14,871 nt of DNA. It comes from Bacillota bacterium. GTDB lineage: Bacteria; Bacillota; Clostridia; Clostridiales; Clostridiaceae. Where the stretch lies: assembly GCA_030706015.1 (NCBI GenBank), contig JAUZPI010000092.1, positions 1 to 14,871 on the forward strand, read 5' to 3'. The position numbers were made by a program, and so were the translations under genes. Positions 1-6,968 of this stretch are shown one piece after another. The notes beneath the pieces are model-generated. The model worked only from the letters and a program-made list of their open reading frames with translations. It had not been told where the DNA came from and did no database searches. Position 1 is the stretch's first letter, and every line of letters begins with the position of its first letter.

Positions 1-121
1 AATATCCTAAGCCAATTTTATCTATGTCTGATATTTTAGGTGGGTTTATAATTAAACCATTATAATTAACTGGCAACCCCCTAATAAGAAGAAATTCTAA
101 CTCGTCTACTGAAATATTCAT
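1..121 (-). CDS. Phage protein of the head-tail region, N-terminal 40 residues only
   Basis: The gene begins with ATG at 121-119 and runs off the left edge; only 40 residues are visible (MNISVDELEF... to ...IGLGY). Its ATG shares one base with the TAA stop of the preceding gene (TAATG), and an AGAGGTG Shine-Dalgarno lies inside the end of that gene, so the two are translationally coupled. The visible part holds a short hydrophobic stretch and a 'NPPKISDI' segment of the kind I associate with small phage structural or tail-assembly proteins, but this is too little for a family call. Its place after the head-completion genes suggests a tail or neck role. This is inference from order only. Confidence 0.7.
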   Translation of the reverse strand, partial: MNISVDELEFLLIRGLPVNYNGLIINPPKISDIDKIGLGY

Positions 122-684
122 TAAGAATCACCTCTTAATTGTTTTTGAATGTTTTTATTATTAAGATAGTCATAACTAAAATCACTAGCTGAGAACATCA
201 ACATCATACCATCATTCTCTTCATTAAGACTTAAATCACGATATTTTTCTTTATTTACTTTTCCTAAACCAGTTATATTAGCTTGATTAAATTCATCATC
301 AAATAGTTTCCCAATACAATTAATACGATTTAAGCCATTTTCTAATTCTTGTATATTAGTTCCTTTTGCTATAATTCTTACTATAATAAAAATATCTCTA
401 AAAGTTAATGAATTTCCTTTTGGAGTTGAATGGAAAGTAATTAATGTACAAATTTGTTCACCACTTTGAACTATATCATTTTTTCTTCTAAATAATACAC
501 ATCCATGTTCTGAACTGGGCTTAAAAATATCATATGGGGAATCATTATAATCTAATATCAAGGGATTGCTATCACTATAATAAATTAATTTCCATAATTT
601 TGAATTATTAATAATAAAATTTTTTATAAAGGATTTAAATTGTTCAAACCCATCTAATTCTTTTAAATCATCAATTGAATCCAT
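121..684 (-). CDS. Putative neck / tail-completion protein
   Basis: 187 residues from ATG at 684, preceded by GGAGGTG with an 8-base spacer. There is no signal peptide and no obvious membrane span; the beta-strand-like segment around residues 80-105 (ICTLITFHS, DIFIIVRII) is followed by a helical segment and an 'ITGLGK' motif near residue 140. Mixed alpha/beta proteins of this size with a central 'NPY/SPY..IF' and 'ITGIGK'-type segment sit after the head stopper in Firmicute phages and are often annotated as head-tail joining or tail-terminator proteins. I recognise the pattern, not a precise family. It is the first phage gene downstream of the homing endonuclease, so that element has landed between it and the stopper gene. 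It could also be an uncharacterised minor virion protein. Confidence 0.8.
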   Translation of the reverse strand: MDSIDDLKELDGFEQFKSFIKNFIINNSKLWKLIYYSDSNPLILDYNDSPYDIFKPSSEHGCVLFRRKNDIVQSGEQICTLITFHSTPKGNSLTFRDIFIIVRIIAKGTNIQELENGLNRINCIGKLFDDEFNQANITGLGKVNKEKYRDLSLNEENDGMMLMFSASDFSYDYLNNKNIQKQLRGDS

Positions 685-720
685 TTATCCATCACCTCCA
701 TAAATTATTATTAAAATCAT
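685..720 (-). CDS. Possible 11-codon leader ORF before the neck gene
   Basis: An ATG at 720 follows an AAAGGAG Shine-Dalgarno (731-737) with a 10-base spacer and opens a reading frame of 11 codons (MILIIIYGGDG). Its TAA stop directly abuts the ATG of the 187-residue gene (TAA|ATG), in the same frame. The second Shine-Dalgarno (GGAGGTG), used by the larger gene, lies inside this ORF. It may be a translated leader or simply a duplicate ribosome-loading site, left where the endonuclease gene was inserted. Translation is unproven. Confidence 0.25.
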   Translation of the reverse strand: MILIIIYGGDG

Positions 721-739
721 TTTTATCTCACTCCTTTAT

Positions 740-2014
740 TTATACATATTTGAATGTATATCCTTTGTGTTGTTTTGCTTTTTCTAAACACACTTCTGAT
801 ATACAAGTTTGTGAAAGTTTTATTCCAAAAATTTTTTCGCTTTTTCTTGCTAAATCTTGTGTTGATGCAAATACTCCTAAAGAAATATTATCTTTAAATA
901 TTTCAACATTTTTACCATTTGATTTCCCTTGTTTGAATGCACTTTTTCGGCTTTCTTCTTTTGGATTATATTCACACCATATTCCATTTCCTTGTTTTAA
1001 CCAATTGCATACTGTACTAGAATTATATCCTCCCATAAATTCTCCAATTTGTGTTGTTGTCATCTCTGGGTTGTTTCTTTTGTAATCACATGCTACCTTA
1101 ACTAAATTAGATAAAGCAAATTTTTCAACTTTATCCCAATTTATATTCGTAAAATTAAATAATTTGTTTAGTTTGTCATTCTGTAATATATTGTTCTTAA
1201 TATATTCGAATCTATCATTTATATTTCCATAATCACAATCGATTCTAATAACTTCAATATTATATTCTAAAGCTAATCTATCTTTTTCATCATCAATAAA
1301 TTTGGATTCTTCAGCAGTTTGATTATTTCTATTATTATATTGATTATGAAAACTTCCATCCATTTCAATAATATACTGTTTATTATTTAGTTTAAAATAA
1401 AAATCATATCTTCCTGTTTTTATTTTATCTTTAAATTTATATTTGCACCATTTTGGATTGTATTCAGCTTCAAATTCTATATGTAATTGTTTTAAAAATT
1501 CTGTCATGAATTTATTTGGGTAACTAATATAGTCTGTGCAAATACAATTAATTGTTTTATTTTTATAAATTATATTAATAGGCATAGATTTATCTTTGAC
1601 TCTTCCACAGTAGGAACAAGTAGGATAAATTTTATCATGGCTACTATGGGTATGTGTTTTACAAAATTCCTCATTATTTATAATTGGTATCATCCAAGGT
1701 GCAGTTGTGATTATTGAATTTATATCTTCTACAACTATGTCATTTCCTCCACAACAAGAACAACCATGGCCCTTCTTAAAATTACTTTCCAATGCCCATA
1801 ACTCATTTTTATATTTTTTATCTTTAATATTCCAATGCTTTCCACCATCAAACCCACATTTGTTACATTTATATTTATAATATTTATATTTTCTCCCATT
1901 TTTATCTTTAATTTTTCTTTTATCAATTATAGTAATATCTCTTTTATCGTCTTTAAAATTCGTACCTATTTCTATTCTAAACTCAGATGTCCTTTTAATA
2001 TTTTCATTGTTCAT
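740..2014 (-). CDS. Free-standing homing endonuclease: zinc ribbons, Vsr/EDxHD-like nuclease, HTH and NUMOD-type DNA-binding end
   Basis: 424 residues from ATG at 2014, with CGGAGGT 8 bases upstream. The N-terminal third carries zinc-ribbon cysteines (C50-x2-C53 with C85-x2-C88, then C133-x2-C136 and C157/C159). A restriction-like core follows at about 165-275: D204 in GRYDFYF, then IIEMDGSFH (E217, D219, H223), D242/K244, and a VIRIDC strand. This layout matches the Vsr-like EDxHD homing endonucleases of which I-Bth0305I is the type. Residues about 300-360 look like a helix-turn-helix, and residues about 371-424 like a NUMOD1-type DNA-binding repeat ending in KGYTFKYV. The protein should cut a specific site in phage DNA and spread itself by repair. 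It is not a virion part and interrupts the head-tail gene order. Two terminator hairpins lie upstream, so its expression is probably low or separately timed. The target site is not known. Confidence 0.88.
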   Translation of the reverse strand: MNNENIKRTSEFRIEIGTNFKDDKRDITIIDKRKIKDKNGRKYKYYKYKCNKCGFDGGKHWNIKDKKYKNELWALESNFKKGHGCSCCGGNDIVVEDINSIITTAPWMIPIINNEEFCKTHTHSSHDKIYPTCSYCGRVKDKSMPINIIYKNKTINCICTDYISYPNKFMTEFLKQLHIEFEAEYNPKWCKYKFKDKIKTGRYDFYFKLNNKQYIIEMDGSFHNQYNNRNNQTAEESKFIDDEKDRLALEYNIEVIRIDCDYGNINDRFEYIKNNILQNDKLNKLFNFTNINWDKVEKFALSNLVKVACDYKRNNPEMTTTQIGEFMGGYNSSTVCNWLKQGNGIWCEYNPKEESRKSAFKQGKSNGKNVEIFKDNISLGVFASTQDLARKSEKIFGIKLSQTCISEVCLEKAKQHKGYTFKYV

Positions 2015-2054
2015 GACTTATTACCTCCGTTGTAATTTATTTTCCGATTTCATA

Positions 2055-2088
2055 CATAAAAAGAAGAGTGATTCGGAATATCACTCTT
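2055..2088 (-). terminator. Rho-independent terminator in the leader of the endonuclease gene
   Basis: Read on the minus strand, a perfect 9-bp stem (AAGAGTGAT, 2088-2080, with ATCACTCTT, 2072-2064) closes a 7-base loop and is followed by CTTTTTATG. It ends about 40 bases before the endonuclease ATG, so it should reduce transcription into that gene. It may also be a regulatory leader hairpin. Confidence 0.7.
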
Positions 2089-2156
2089 GTCAATAGAACT
2101 CGCGACTTTTCTATCTATCTTTTTTAAATTTAAATATTATAATTTGTTTATAATAC

Positions 2157-2183
2157 TAATAAAAAGACATGCATTAGCATGTC
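2157..2183 (-). terminator. Rho-independent terminator after the head-stopper gene
   Basis: Minus-strand stem GACATGC (2183-2177) with GCATGTC (2172-2166), loop TAAT, followed directly by TTTTTATTAG. A 7-bp stem with a T5 tract is a plausible terminator for the head operon that ends at 2269. A second hairpin follows about 75 bases later. Confidence 0.65.
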
Positions 2184-2204
2184 CTTATGATTAATATTAT
2201 AGGT

Positions 2205-2264
2205 TTAACAACCGAATAAAATTGTACTTTTATTTATTCTCTTTTCTATTAATTTATTATTCAC
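2205..2264 (-). CDS. Possible 19-codon ORF between the stopper gene and its terminator
   Basis: A GTG at 2264 lies 9 bases after GGGAG (2274-2278), which itself sits in the last codons of the stopper gene. It opens a 19-codon ORF (MNNKLIEKRINKSTILFGC) ending with TAA at 2205-2207, just before the terminator hairpin. The ribosome site is decent and the frame is lysine/asparagine-rich like its neighbours. It is too short for a confident call. It could be the start of a gene cut off when the endonuclease cassette was inserted. Confidence 0.25.
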   Translation of the reverse strand: MNNKLIEKRINKSTILFGC

Positions 2265-2268
2265 ATCA

Positions 2269-3534
2269 TCACACTCCCTTTAGAGTTATGACTTGATTAT
2301 CTAATATCTTATCACCTGTAGTTTTATTTATTATAGTCAATGTAAATGTCATATTAGTATTTATTTTTTCATTTCTAATTTGTAATGAATTATTGGTTTT
2401 CTTAACAATACTTATATTTCCTTTTGACAACAAATCTTGTCCTAATTGACTAAGAATATAGTCTATTTGTAAGGTATCATCTGCAACACCATTAATATAT
2501 TTAATTGCTGAAATTGTACTGCCTTCTTTTATCCTATAAGTATAATTATTACTTGATTTAACTTCATATTTTACTTCATTAACAGAAGTTTGAACTACAT
2601 TGAAAGTAATGTTAAATTCTTTTACTTCATTATTTAAATTAACCTTTAATTTAATACTTCCAGTTCCTAATTCTTTTCCTATGATAGTTATATCTTTACT
2701 ATCTTTAGTAATTTGAATTAAACTACTAGTATATTCAACACTAACTAAATCATAATCTATATCTTTTAAATTATCTTGTATAGAATATGATAATTTAACA
2801 CTATCATCTTTTGTTACATTAAAGTTACTTGGAATATCAAATTTATAATCATGTTTAACCGTTTTATAATCAGCTATACCTAAATCCAAATCATCTGTTT
2901 CAGGATTAACACTACTTTTTCCGAGTGTTAAATTAACAATACCAATATTTGTAGTATAATCTATTTGAGTAACCTGCCATGCAACATCATTTATTATAAA
3001 CCTAGTTCCCATTTCAATTGTCCTAGTTTTTTTAGTATCTGGAACTATTATTGAATATCTTGCTTCAATTTCAATTATAGATTTATCTACTGCTTTTGTG
3101 CCCTCAGTATATTTAGTTGCATTTGTAACTATAGACAAAGTTTTATATAAATTTCCTTTATACATCCACTTGGCAAGATGATTACACTCTTGAGTGTTTG
3201 ATAAAGGTGAAATTAAATTTTCTTCAACTGACAATACTAAACATGTTTTTGTTTTACTTCTTTCTTTATATGTAATGTAATCTCCAACTTCTATAATAGT
3301 ATCAGGTCTCACAAGAATTTTCTTTTTTAAAGGATTATTTTCATCATTTGCCAATCTTATATCTAAATCAATTTCATCAATTACTTCTTTTGATTTTAGT
3401 TTTGCTAGTCTATATGATGCGTCATCTTTAAAACTATTGTTAAATATATTTTTAGAATTATTCAATCTAGATTGTACAATATCACCATTATTTTCCATTC
3501 TTTTTTTCCATACATCAAAATAACTTATTGCCAT
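2269..3534 (-). CDS. Head-closure (stopper-like) protein with C-terminal Ig-like domains
   Basis: 421 residues from ATG at 3534, overlapping the preceding gene by 10 bases, with AAGG 8-10 bases upstream. The N-terminal half (about 1-215) has an SH3-like 'VGDYITYKERSKTKTCLVLSV' pattern near 80-105, a conserved-looking 'ECNHLAKWMYKG' segment and a 'GTRFIINDVAWQVTQID' beta-hairpin. I associate this layout with head-closure or neck proteins of Clostridium-type phages. The C-terminal half is beta-rich and repetitive: about 225-315 resembles a bacterial Ig-like (BIG2) domain, and about 316-421 is probably a second one. Such Ig-like tails on virion proteins are thought to project outwards and bind surfaces weakly. 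The long fusion is unusual for a stopper, which is normally 100-200 residues. The role is inferred from order and motifs. Confidence 0.8.
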   Translation of the reverse strand: MAISYFDVWKKRMENNGDIVQSRLNNSKNIFNNSFKDDASYRLAKLKSKEVIDEIDLDIRLANDENNPLKKKILVRPDTIIEVGDYITYKERSKTKTCLVLSVEENLISPLSNTQECNHLAKWMYKGNLYKTLSIVTNATKYTEGTKAVDKSIIEIEARYSIIVPDTKKTRTIEMGTRFIINDVAWQVTQIDYTTNIGIVNLTLGKSSVNPETDDLDLGIADYKTVKHDYKFDIPSNFNVTKDDSVKLSYSIQDNLKDIDYDLVSVEYTSSLIQITKDSKDITIIGKELGTGSIKLKVNLNNEVKEFNITFNVVQTSVNEVKYEVKSSNNYTYRIKEGSTISAIKYINGVADDTLQIDYILSQLGQDLLSKGNISIVKKTNNSLQIRNEKINTNMTFTLTIINKTTGDKILDNQVITLKGV

Positions 3535-3959
3535 ACTTTCGCCTTCTTAGGATTTTCTAATCGTTTCAAGTAACCATATCTATTCATCCAATAATGAAAT
3601 TGCTTTAAACTTTCGTTTCTTAATTCAATTAATTTACCTAAATGATTTGCTTGACTATACATTTGATAGTCTTTTGATGATAGTGATTGTTTCAATAGTT
3701 CAATACTATTTATTTTTGGTGATAAATAATGTGCAACCATATTATATGATATAATGTTCATTTCTAAATCTGTTAAATCTCTATTAAATTCATTGAGAAC
3801 ATAGTCAGCAGAAGTGTTTTTAAATGACACACATTCTGCAAATGATATTCTCAAAAGTTGTTGTAGTTCAACTTCTAATTCAGCTTCTGTTAAATTTATA
3901 TATTCATTAGTAGTTATTTTAGATAAAAAATAACTATATACCTCTTGAAATGAAGTCAT
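3525..3959 (-). CDS. Putative head-tail adaptor (connector) protein
   Basis: 144 residues from ATG at 3959, with GGAAGGAGA 8-9 bases upstream. The protein is predicted to be mostly helical and contains the segment LTDLEMNIISYNMVAHYLSP followed by LLKQSLSSKDYQMYSQANHL. This pattern is typical of small adaptor-like proteins that bind beneath the portal in Firmicute phages (the gp6/gp15 type of connector). It ends inside the start of the stopper gene (10-base overlap), so the two are translationally coupled, as expected for proteins that bind in sequence to the portal. The exact family is not certain. Confidence 0.82.
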   Translation of the reverse strand: MTSFQEVYSYFLSKITTNEYINLTEAELEVELQQLLRISFAECVSFKNTSADYVLNEFNRDLTDLEMNIISYNMVAHYLSPKINSIELLKQSLSSKDYQMYSQANHLGKLIELRNESLKQFHYWMNRYGYLKRLENPKKAKVWQ

Positions 3960-3986
3960 TTAAAAATCTCCTTCCTCTATAATTTA

Positions 3987-4196
3987 TTAAGACATTAATC
4001 CTGCTGATTTTAATTTTGCAAGTAGTGCATTAAAATCAGCCACTAATCCTGCAATTGTTGTAGCAGTACTATCTGCTTGAGTTGGCATTTTAGGAATATC
4101 TGTTTTCTTTGCATATGCACTTAAATCAACAGAACCCCCTAATCCAGCTAATGTATCTACTAATCCTTGAACTTCATTTTGTTTTACTTTATACAA
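3987..4196 (-). CDS. Head fiber-like protein (phi29 gp8.5 C-terminal type)
   Basis: A short protein with the recognisable end QADSTATTIAGLVADFNALL followed by AKLKSAGLM. This is the coil-forming signature found in phage head fiber proteins related to phi29 gp8.5 (Pfam head fiber family) and in many low-GC prophages. The frame opens at GTG 4205, but the AAAGGA at 4207-4212 is only one base from that codon. TTG at 4196, 10 bases away, gives a protein starting LYKVKQNEV, as in relatives, and I prefer it (69 residues). A glycine-rich stretch (LAGLGGSVDL) precedes the helical trimerisation-like end. It is much shorter than phi29 gp8.5 (280 residues), so it keeps the anchor or coil region but no large fiber head. 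It probably decorates the capsid surface. Confidence 0.78.
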   Translation of the reverse strand: MYKVKQNEVQGLVDTLAGLGGSVDLSAYAKKTDIPKMPTQADSTATTIAGLVADFNALLAKLKSAGLMS

Positions 4197-4227
4197 TATA
4201 AACACGTCCTTTCAAATTTCAATTAAT

Positions 4228-4950
4228 TTATTTTCTTTTATTCATCTCTTCCTCAGTTTCAATATCTTTTAAATCCATATGTAATACTTTACTAAGGATG
4301 TCTATTGTCTTTAAGTCATTTAATTCTCTAATTCTTACTTTTCTAAATATTTCATTTTTAAAATTATTTTGATAATTTTTAGGTAATTCATTAAATATAT
4401 CTTCAATTTCTCTTTCACTAAGTTTAATTAATTGTGATATATCTTCTACTTTTGAAACCAATTCATAAGTTCTTGCTAACCCTAACGCATCAATCACCCT
4501 ATCATCTTCAACTATTAACCAAGGAGTAAATAAAAATCTTGAACTATGATTATCCATAGCTAATATTTCACTAATAGGTAATATTTGCACTGCTCCTTTT
4601 TCTTTCCATCTATAGGTTATTTTACTTATAGGAGAAGAAAAATTTACATTATTTACAACACTACGTACTGTAACCATTTCATCACGTATTTGCATTAACA
4701 TAGATTTTGAAAAACGTTCATACTTTTTAGTTTCTTTTTTTTCTTCCTTAGTAATTTTATCTTGTTTTATTTGCTCATTGTTATCTTTTTGTTTTTTCAT
4801 TTCACTAAATTGCTCAAACATAGCAAACATTTTTGCCATATTTTCAGGGGTAAACAAATCATTTGAATTATTTACACTTACATTAGTCTCTTGTTTTTCC
4901 TCTATTACATTTTCTATATTTTCTTCTTTAATTTTTCTTGGTCTAGCCAT
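4228..4950 (-). CDS. Conserved-type phage protein of unknown function, downstream of capsid gene
   Basis: 240 residues from ATG at 4950, with AGAAAGGA about 8 bases upstream. The first 80 residues are charged and probably disordered or coiled (MARPRKIKEE start; many Lys, Glu and Gln). A compact region follows from about 85: 'VRSVVNNVNFSSPISKITYRW', then 'GAVQILPISEILAMDN', 'PWLIVEDDRVIDALGL', and a helical C-terminus with several Asp/Glu/Lys. I have seen similar proteins after the major capsid gene of Firmicute phages, without a defined role. No catalytic motif is visible. By position it may be a capsid-associated or internal head protein. Confidence 0.8.
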   Translation of the reverse strand: MARPRKIKEENIENVIEEKQETNVSVNNSNDLFTPENMAKMFAMFEQFSEMKKQKDNNEQIKQDKITKEEKKETKKYERFSKSMLMQIRDEMVTVRSVVNNVNFSSPISKITYRWKEKGAVQILPISEILAMDNHSSRFLFTPWLIVEDDRVIDALGLARTYELVSKVEDISQLIKLSEREIEDIFNELPKNYQNNFKNEIFRKVRIRELNDLKTIDILSKVLHMDLKDIETEEEMNKRK

Positions 4951-5003
4951 ATTATTAATTCCTTTCTAATCATTATTCATTCATATTATTCTTTTTATAA
5001 AAC

Positions 5004-5192
5004 TTAGCTAAATTTTACATTTTCTAATTGTCTTAATTTATTATAAAATTTTTCTTTTTCATCATCATTTATTTCAAAACTATAAATTATTTTTCCATCT
5101 TTAGTAAATTTATAATATTGTTTATCAGTAACAAATTGTATAGCATAAGCAAATACTTTTGATTTTGATGTAAAATAACTTTTATCATTCAT
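5004..5192 (-). CDS. Small phage protein, DUF5659-like appearance
   Basis: 62 residues from ATG at 5192, with AAGGGG 10 bases upstream. The pattern 'YFTSKSKVFAYAIQFVTDKQ' followed by YYKF, IIYSFE and a C-terminal charged helix matches a class of 60-70 residue proteins in low-GC phages and bacteria, which I recall under the DUF5659 name (moderate recall). The function is unknown. It lies directly after the hairpin that follows the major capsid gene, so it may be expressed by read-through. There is no membrane segment. Confidence 0.72.
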   Translation of the reverse strand: MNDKSYFTSKSKVFAYAIQFVTDKQYYKFTKDGKIIYSFEINDDEKEKFYNKLRQLENVKFS

Positions 5193-5206
5193 ATTATTAC
5201 CCCTTA

Positions 5207-5239
5207 TAATTAATAAAGACTAGGAAAATCCTAGCCTTT
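5207..5239 (-). terminator. Hairpin terminator after the major capsid gene
   Basis: On the minus strand an 11-bp stem pairs 5239-5229 (AAAGGCTAGGA) with 5225-5215 (TCCTAGTCTTT), with one G-T pair and a 3-base loop, then TTTATTAATT. The stem is strong but the T tract is broken, so partial termination is likely, giving more capsid transcript than downstream transcript. It may also protect the 3' end of the capsid mRNA. Confidence 0.72.
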
Positions 5240-5253
5240 AAATTAATTTATCA

Positions 5254-6279
5254 TTAAGCAATTTCAATATATCCTATCATATTTGAATAAGCTATACTAC
5301 AACCAGCTTTAAATTCTAATGTATATTCAGTAGTTCTATCAGCATTAGTAGTTCCATCAGCAGTTTCTTTTACTTGGGTATCTCCTTCAAGAACCATCTT
5401 AACTAATTTATCTCCACCAATTAATACATATAATTTATCATTATCCATAGTAAAGTCAAACGAACCTAATTTTTGTCCTTGTGCAATTTCCATACAAGCA
5501 TATCCATTCCACACTTGTAAGTAACCATTTTGATTTCTTTCATCTGCCATATTATTAGACATTGATAAATTAGATTTGTCTTGTAATTTAGCGAGAGCAA
5601 TAGATGTACCTACTATTACTGGTTTTGCTTTGTTAGAAGCTTGAACATGTTGTAATACTTCTAAAATAGCATCTTGATTATAAGTACCGACAGCTTGGAA
5701 TTCTGCTGGTAAATTTCCTAAAGCAGTATTAAAAGTAGCATAAACAATATCAGCTAATTTTAAGTTTACAGCATCAACTATATATGAAATTAATTTAGCA
5801 AAATCTGCTCTACCAGACATTATTCTTTCGAATTCTTCATAAACTTTTATTCCATAGTAATCAGTATCAACTGCAAATACTTGTCCAACATCAATTCTTC
5901 TTCTCTTTAAATCAAAATGATTTCCTGAGAATTTTGCAACCTCTAGTCTATTTGCACCTTCAGCATAGAATTCATTTTTATCTCCTAATGCTAAATTTTT
6001 AATTTCAACAAATTGATTAAAGAAAGCATTCTTTTGATATGTACCATCTACCATTATTTGGTCAGCTAATTCTTCAATAACATTAAATACTTCAGCCTTA
6101 TGTGCTCTAAATGCTCTTCTAAAAGAAGTTTTTTCAAATTCTTGTAACCCAAGCATATCAAAAATTTTCTTTCTAATAGCATCTTCTCTAGTTGTTTTAT
6201 CCATTTTGGCAAATTCAGTAGGAATATAGTCATTTCCTCTGTATGTGTCATATATAATTTTTGCAATCTTATTTTTCAT
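5254..6279 (-). CDS. Major capsid protein, probably HK97 fold
   Basis: 341 residues from ATG at 6279, with AAAGGAGG (6289-6296) 9 bases upstream. The sequence has the expected capsid layout: a helical N-terminal region (1-70), an extended segment 'FFNQFVEIKNLALGDKNEFY' that would match the E-loop area, then 'RRRIDVGQVFAVDTDYYGIK', the long helix 'EEFERIMSGRADFAKLISYI', and a beta-rich C-terminus ending GYIEIA. This pattern recurs in capsid proteins of Firmicute phages with a prohead protease. It follows the protease-scaffold and decoration genes and is followed by a hairpin, as is usual for the most highly expressed head gene. No large cleaved delta region is evident, so scaffold function probably comes from the separate upstream gene. 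Confidence 0.87.
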   Translation of the reverse strand: MKNKIAKIIYDTYRGNDYIPTEFAKMDKTTREDAIRKKIFDMLGLQEFEKTSFRRAFRAHKAEVFNVIEELADQIMVDGTYQKNAFFNQFVEIKNLALGDKNEFYAEGANRLEVAKFSGNHFDLKRRRIDVGQVFAVDTDYYGIKVYEEFERIMSGRADFAKLISYIVDAVNLKLADIVYATFNTALGNLPAEFQAVGTYNQDAILEVLQHVQASNKAKPVIVGTSIALAKLQDKSNLSMSNNMADERNQNGYLQVWNGYACMEIAQGQKLGSFDFTMDNDKLYVLIGGDKLVKMVLEGDTQVKETADGTTNADRTTEYTLEFKAGCSIAYSNMIGYIEIA

Positions 6280-6298
6280 TATTTTATTCCTCCTTTAA

Positions 6299-6919
6299 TT
6301 AAGCTAATACTAATTCAACATCTATCATCTTATAAGCATTTGGGAAACGAGTTCCTGTTCCGTCTATAAATGATGGAATAAATGAATTGTAAACTTTTGT
6401 AACTTTGAAGTAACACTTAGCATCAGTCGCAGTTGGAGTAGTTGCTGAATATTTTAATTGAGTTCCTGCTACTAAGTTTGGTTGTAATACAAAAATATCG
6501 TCTTTAGCTATATCACCAGTTTTTCCAGTCATATCAAAATAATCAGACGATAAACTAATCTCATCTAATTCTACTAAAGGAAAAGCTCTTAAAACTTGTC
6601 CCTTTCTATTTCTGTACATACCTAGTGCACCTTGAGCTTTTGAAATTTCCCAATAATTTATTTCTGGGTTATGAATTAATACTGGTAATTTTGATTTAAT
6701 TAATGCAGTAGTTGGAGTTGTTAATTCTCTAATTTCTGCATCTACATATTCACCTATGAATCCGAAAATTCCATTTGGTAATACTGCGTCTGTTGTTGGT
6801 TTAACTGAAAATAATCTACCCCCAGCATTTCCTGATGCAACTTTTACTGTATCACATCTAAAATACTTTCCATCTGTGTTATTAACTAAATAAGCGTCTG
6901 AATAATTTATTGTTGACAT
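6299..6919 (-). CDS. Probable capsid decoration protein
   Basis: 206 residues from ATG at 6919, with AAAGGAGG (6929-6936) 9 bases upstream, a leader almost identical to that of the capsid gene 19 bases downstream. The protein is beta-rich and has two similar-looking halves, the first with 'DTVKVASGNAGGRLFSVKP' and 'GIFGFIGEYVD', the second with 'DIFVLQPNLVAGTQLKYSA' and 'CYFKVTKVYNSFIPSF'. There are no catalytic motifs and no signal peptide. Position between scaffold and major capsid genes, together with high predicted translation, suggests a decoration (cement) protein or another abundant head protein. The family is not recognised with certainty. Confidence 0.82.
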   Translation of the reverse strand: MSTINYSDAYLVNNTDGKYFRCDTVKVASGNAGGRLFSVKPTTDAVLPNGIFGFIGEYVDAEIRELTTPTTALIKSKLPVLIHNPEINYWEISKAQGALGMYRNRKGQVLRAFPLVELDEISLSSDYFDMTGKTGDIAKDDIFVLQPNLVAGTQLKYSATTPTATDAKCYFKVTKVYNSFIPSFIDGTGTRFPNAYKMIDVELVLA

Positions 6920-6968
6920 TATAAAATTCCTCCTTTAAAGTCCTAAGACTATTTATTATTCTATTAAT

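Noticed and set aside
675..1085. Plus-strand 136-codon open frame
   Set aside because: It lies antisense within the endonuclease gene, has no ribosome site, and its hydrophobic composition is what an A+T-rich antisense frame produces.
2084..2094. TTGACA on the minus strand as a -35 box for the endonuclease
   Set aside because: No -10-like hexamer occurs at 16-18 bases; the downstream bases are the terminator stem.
2090..2110. GTCGCGAGTTCTA resembling a tRNA T-arm
   Set aside because: No acceptor, D or anticodon arm can be paired around it.
2015..2204. Group I intron around the endonuclease
   Set aside because: No recognisable conserved core elements were seen on the minus strand before the endonuclease, and the flanking genes look complete. 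The gene is treated as free-standing; a covariance-model search would settle it.
6940..6955. Short inverted repeat AGTC/GACT between the protease-scaffold and decoration genes
   Set aside because: Only a 4-bp stem without a T tract; expected by chance in A+T-rich DNA.
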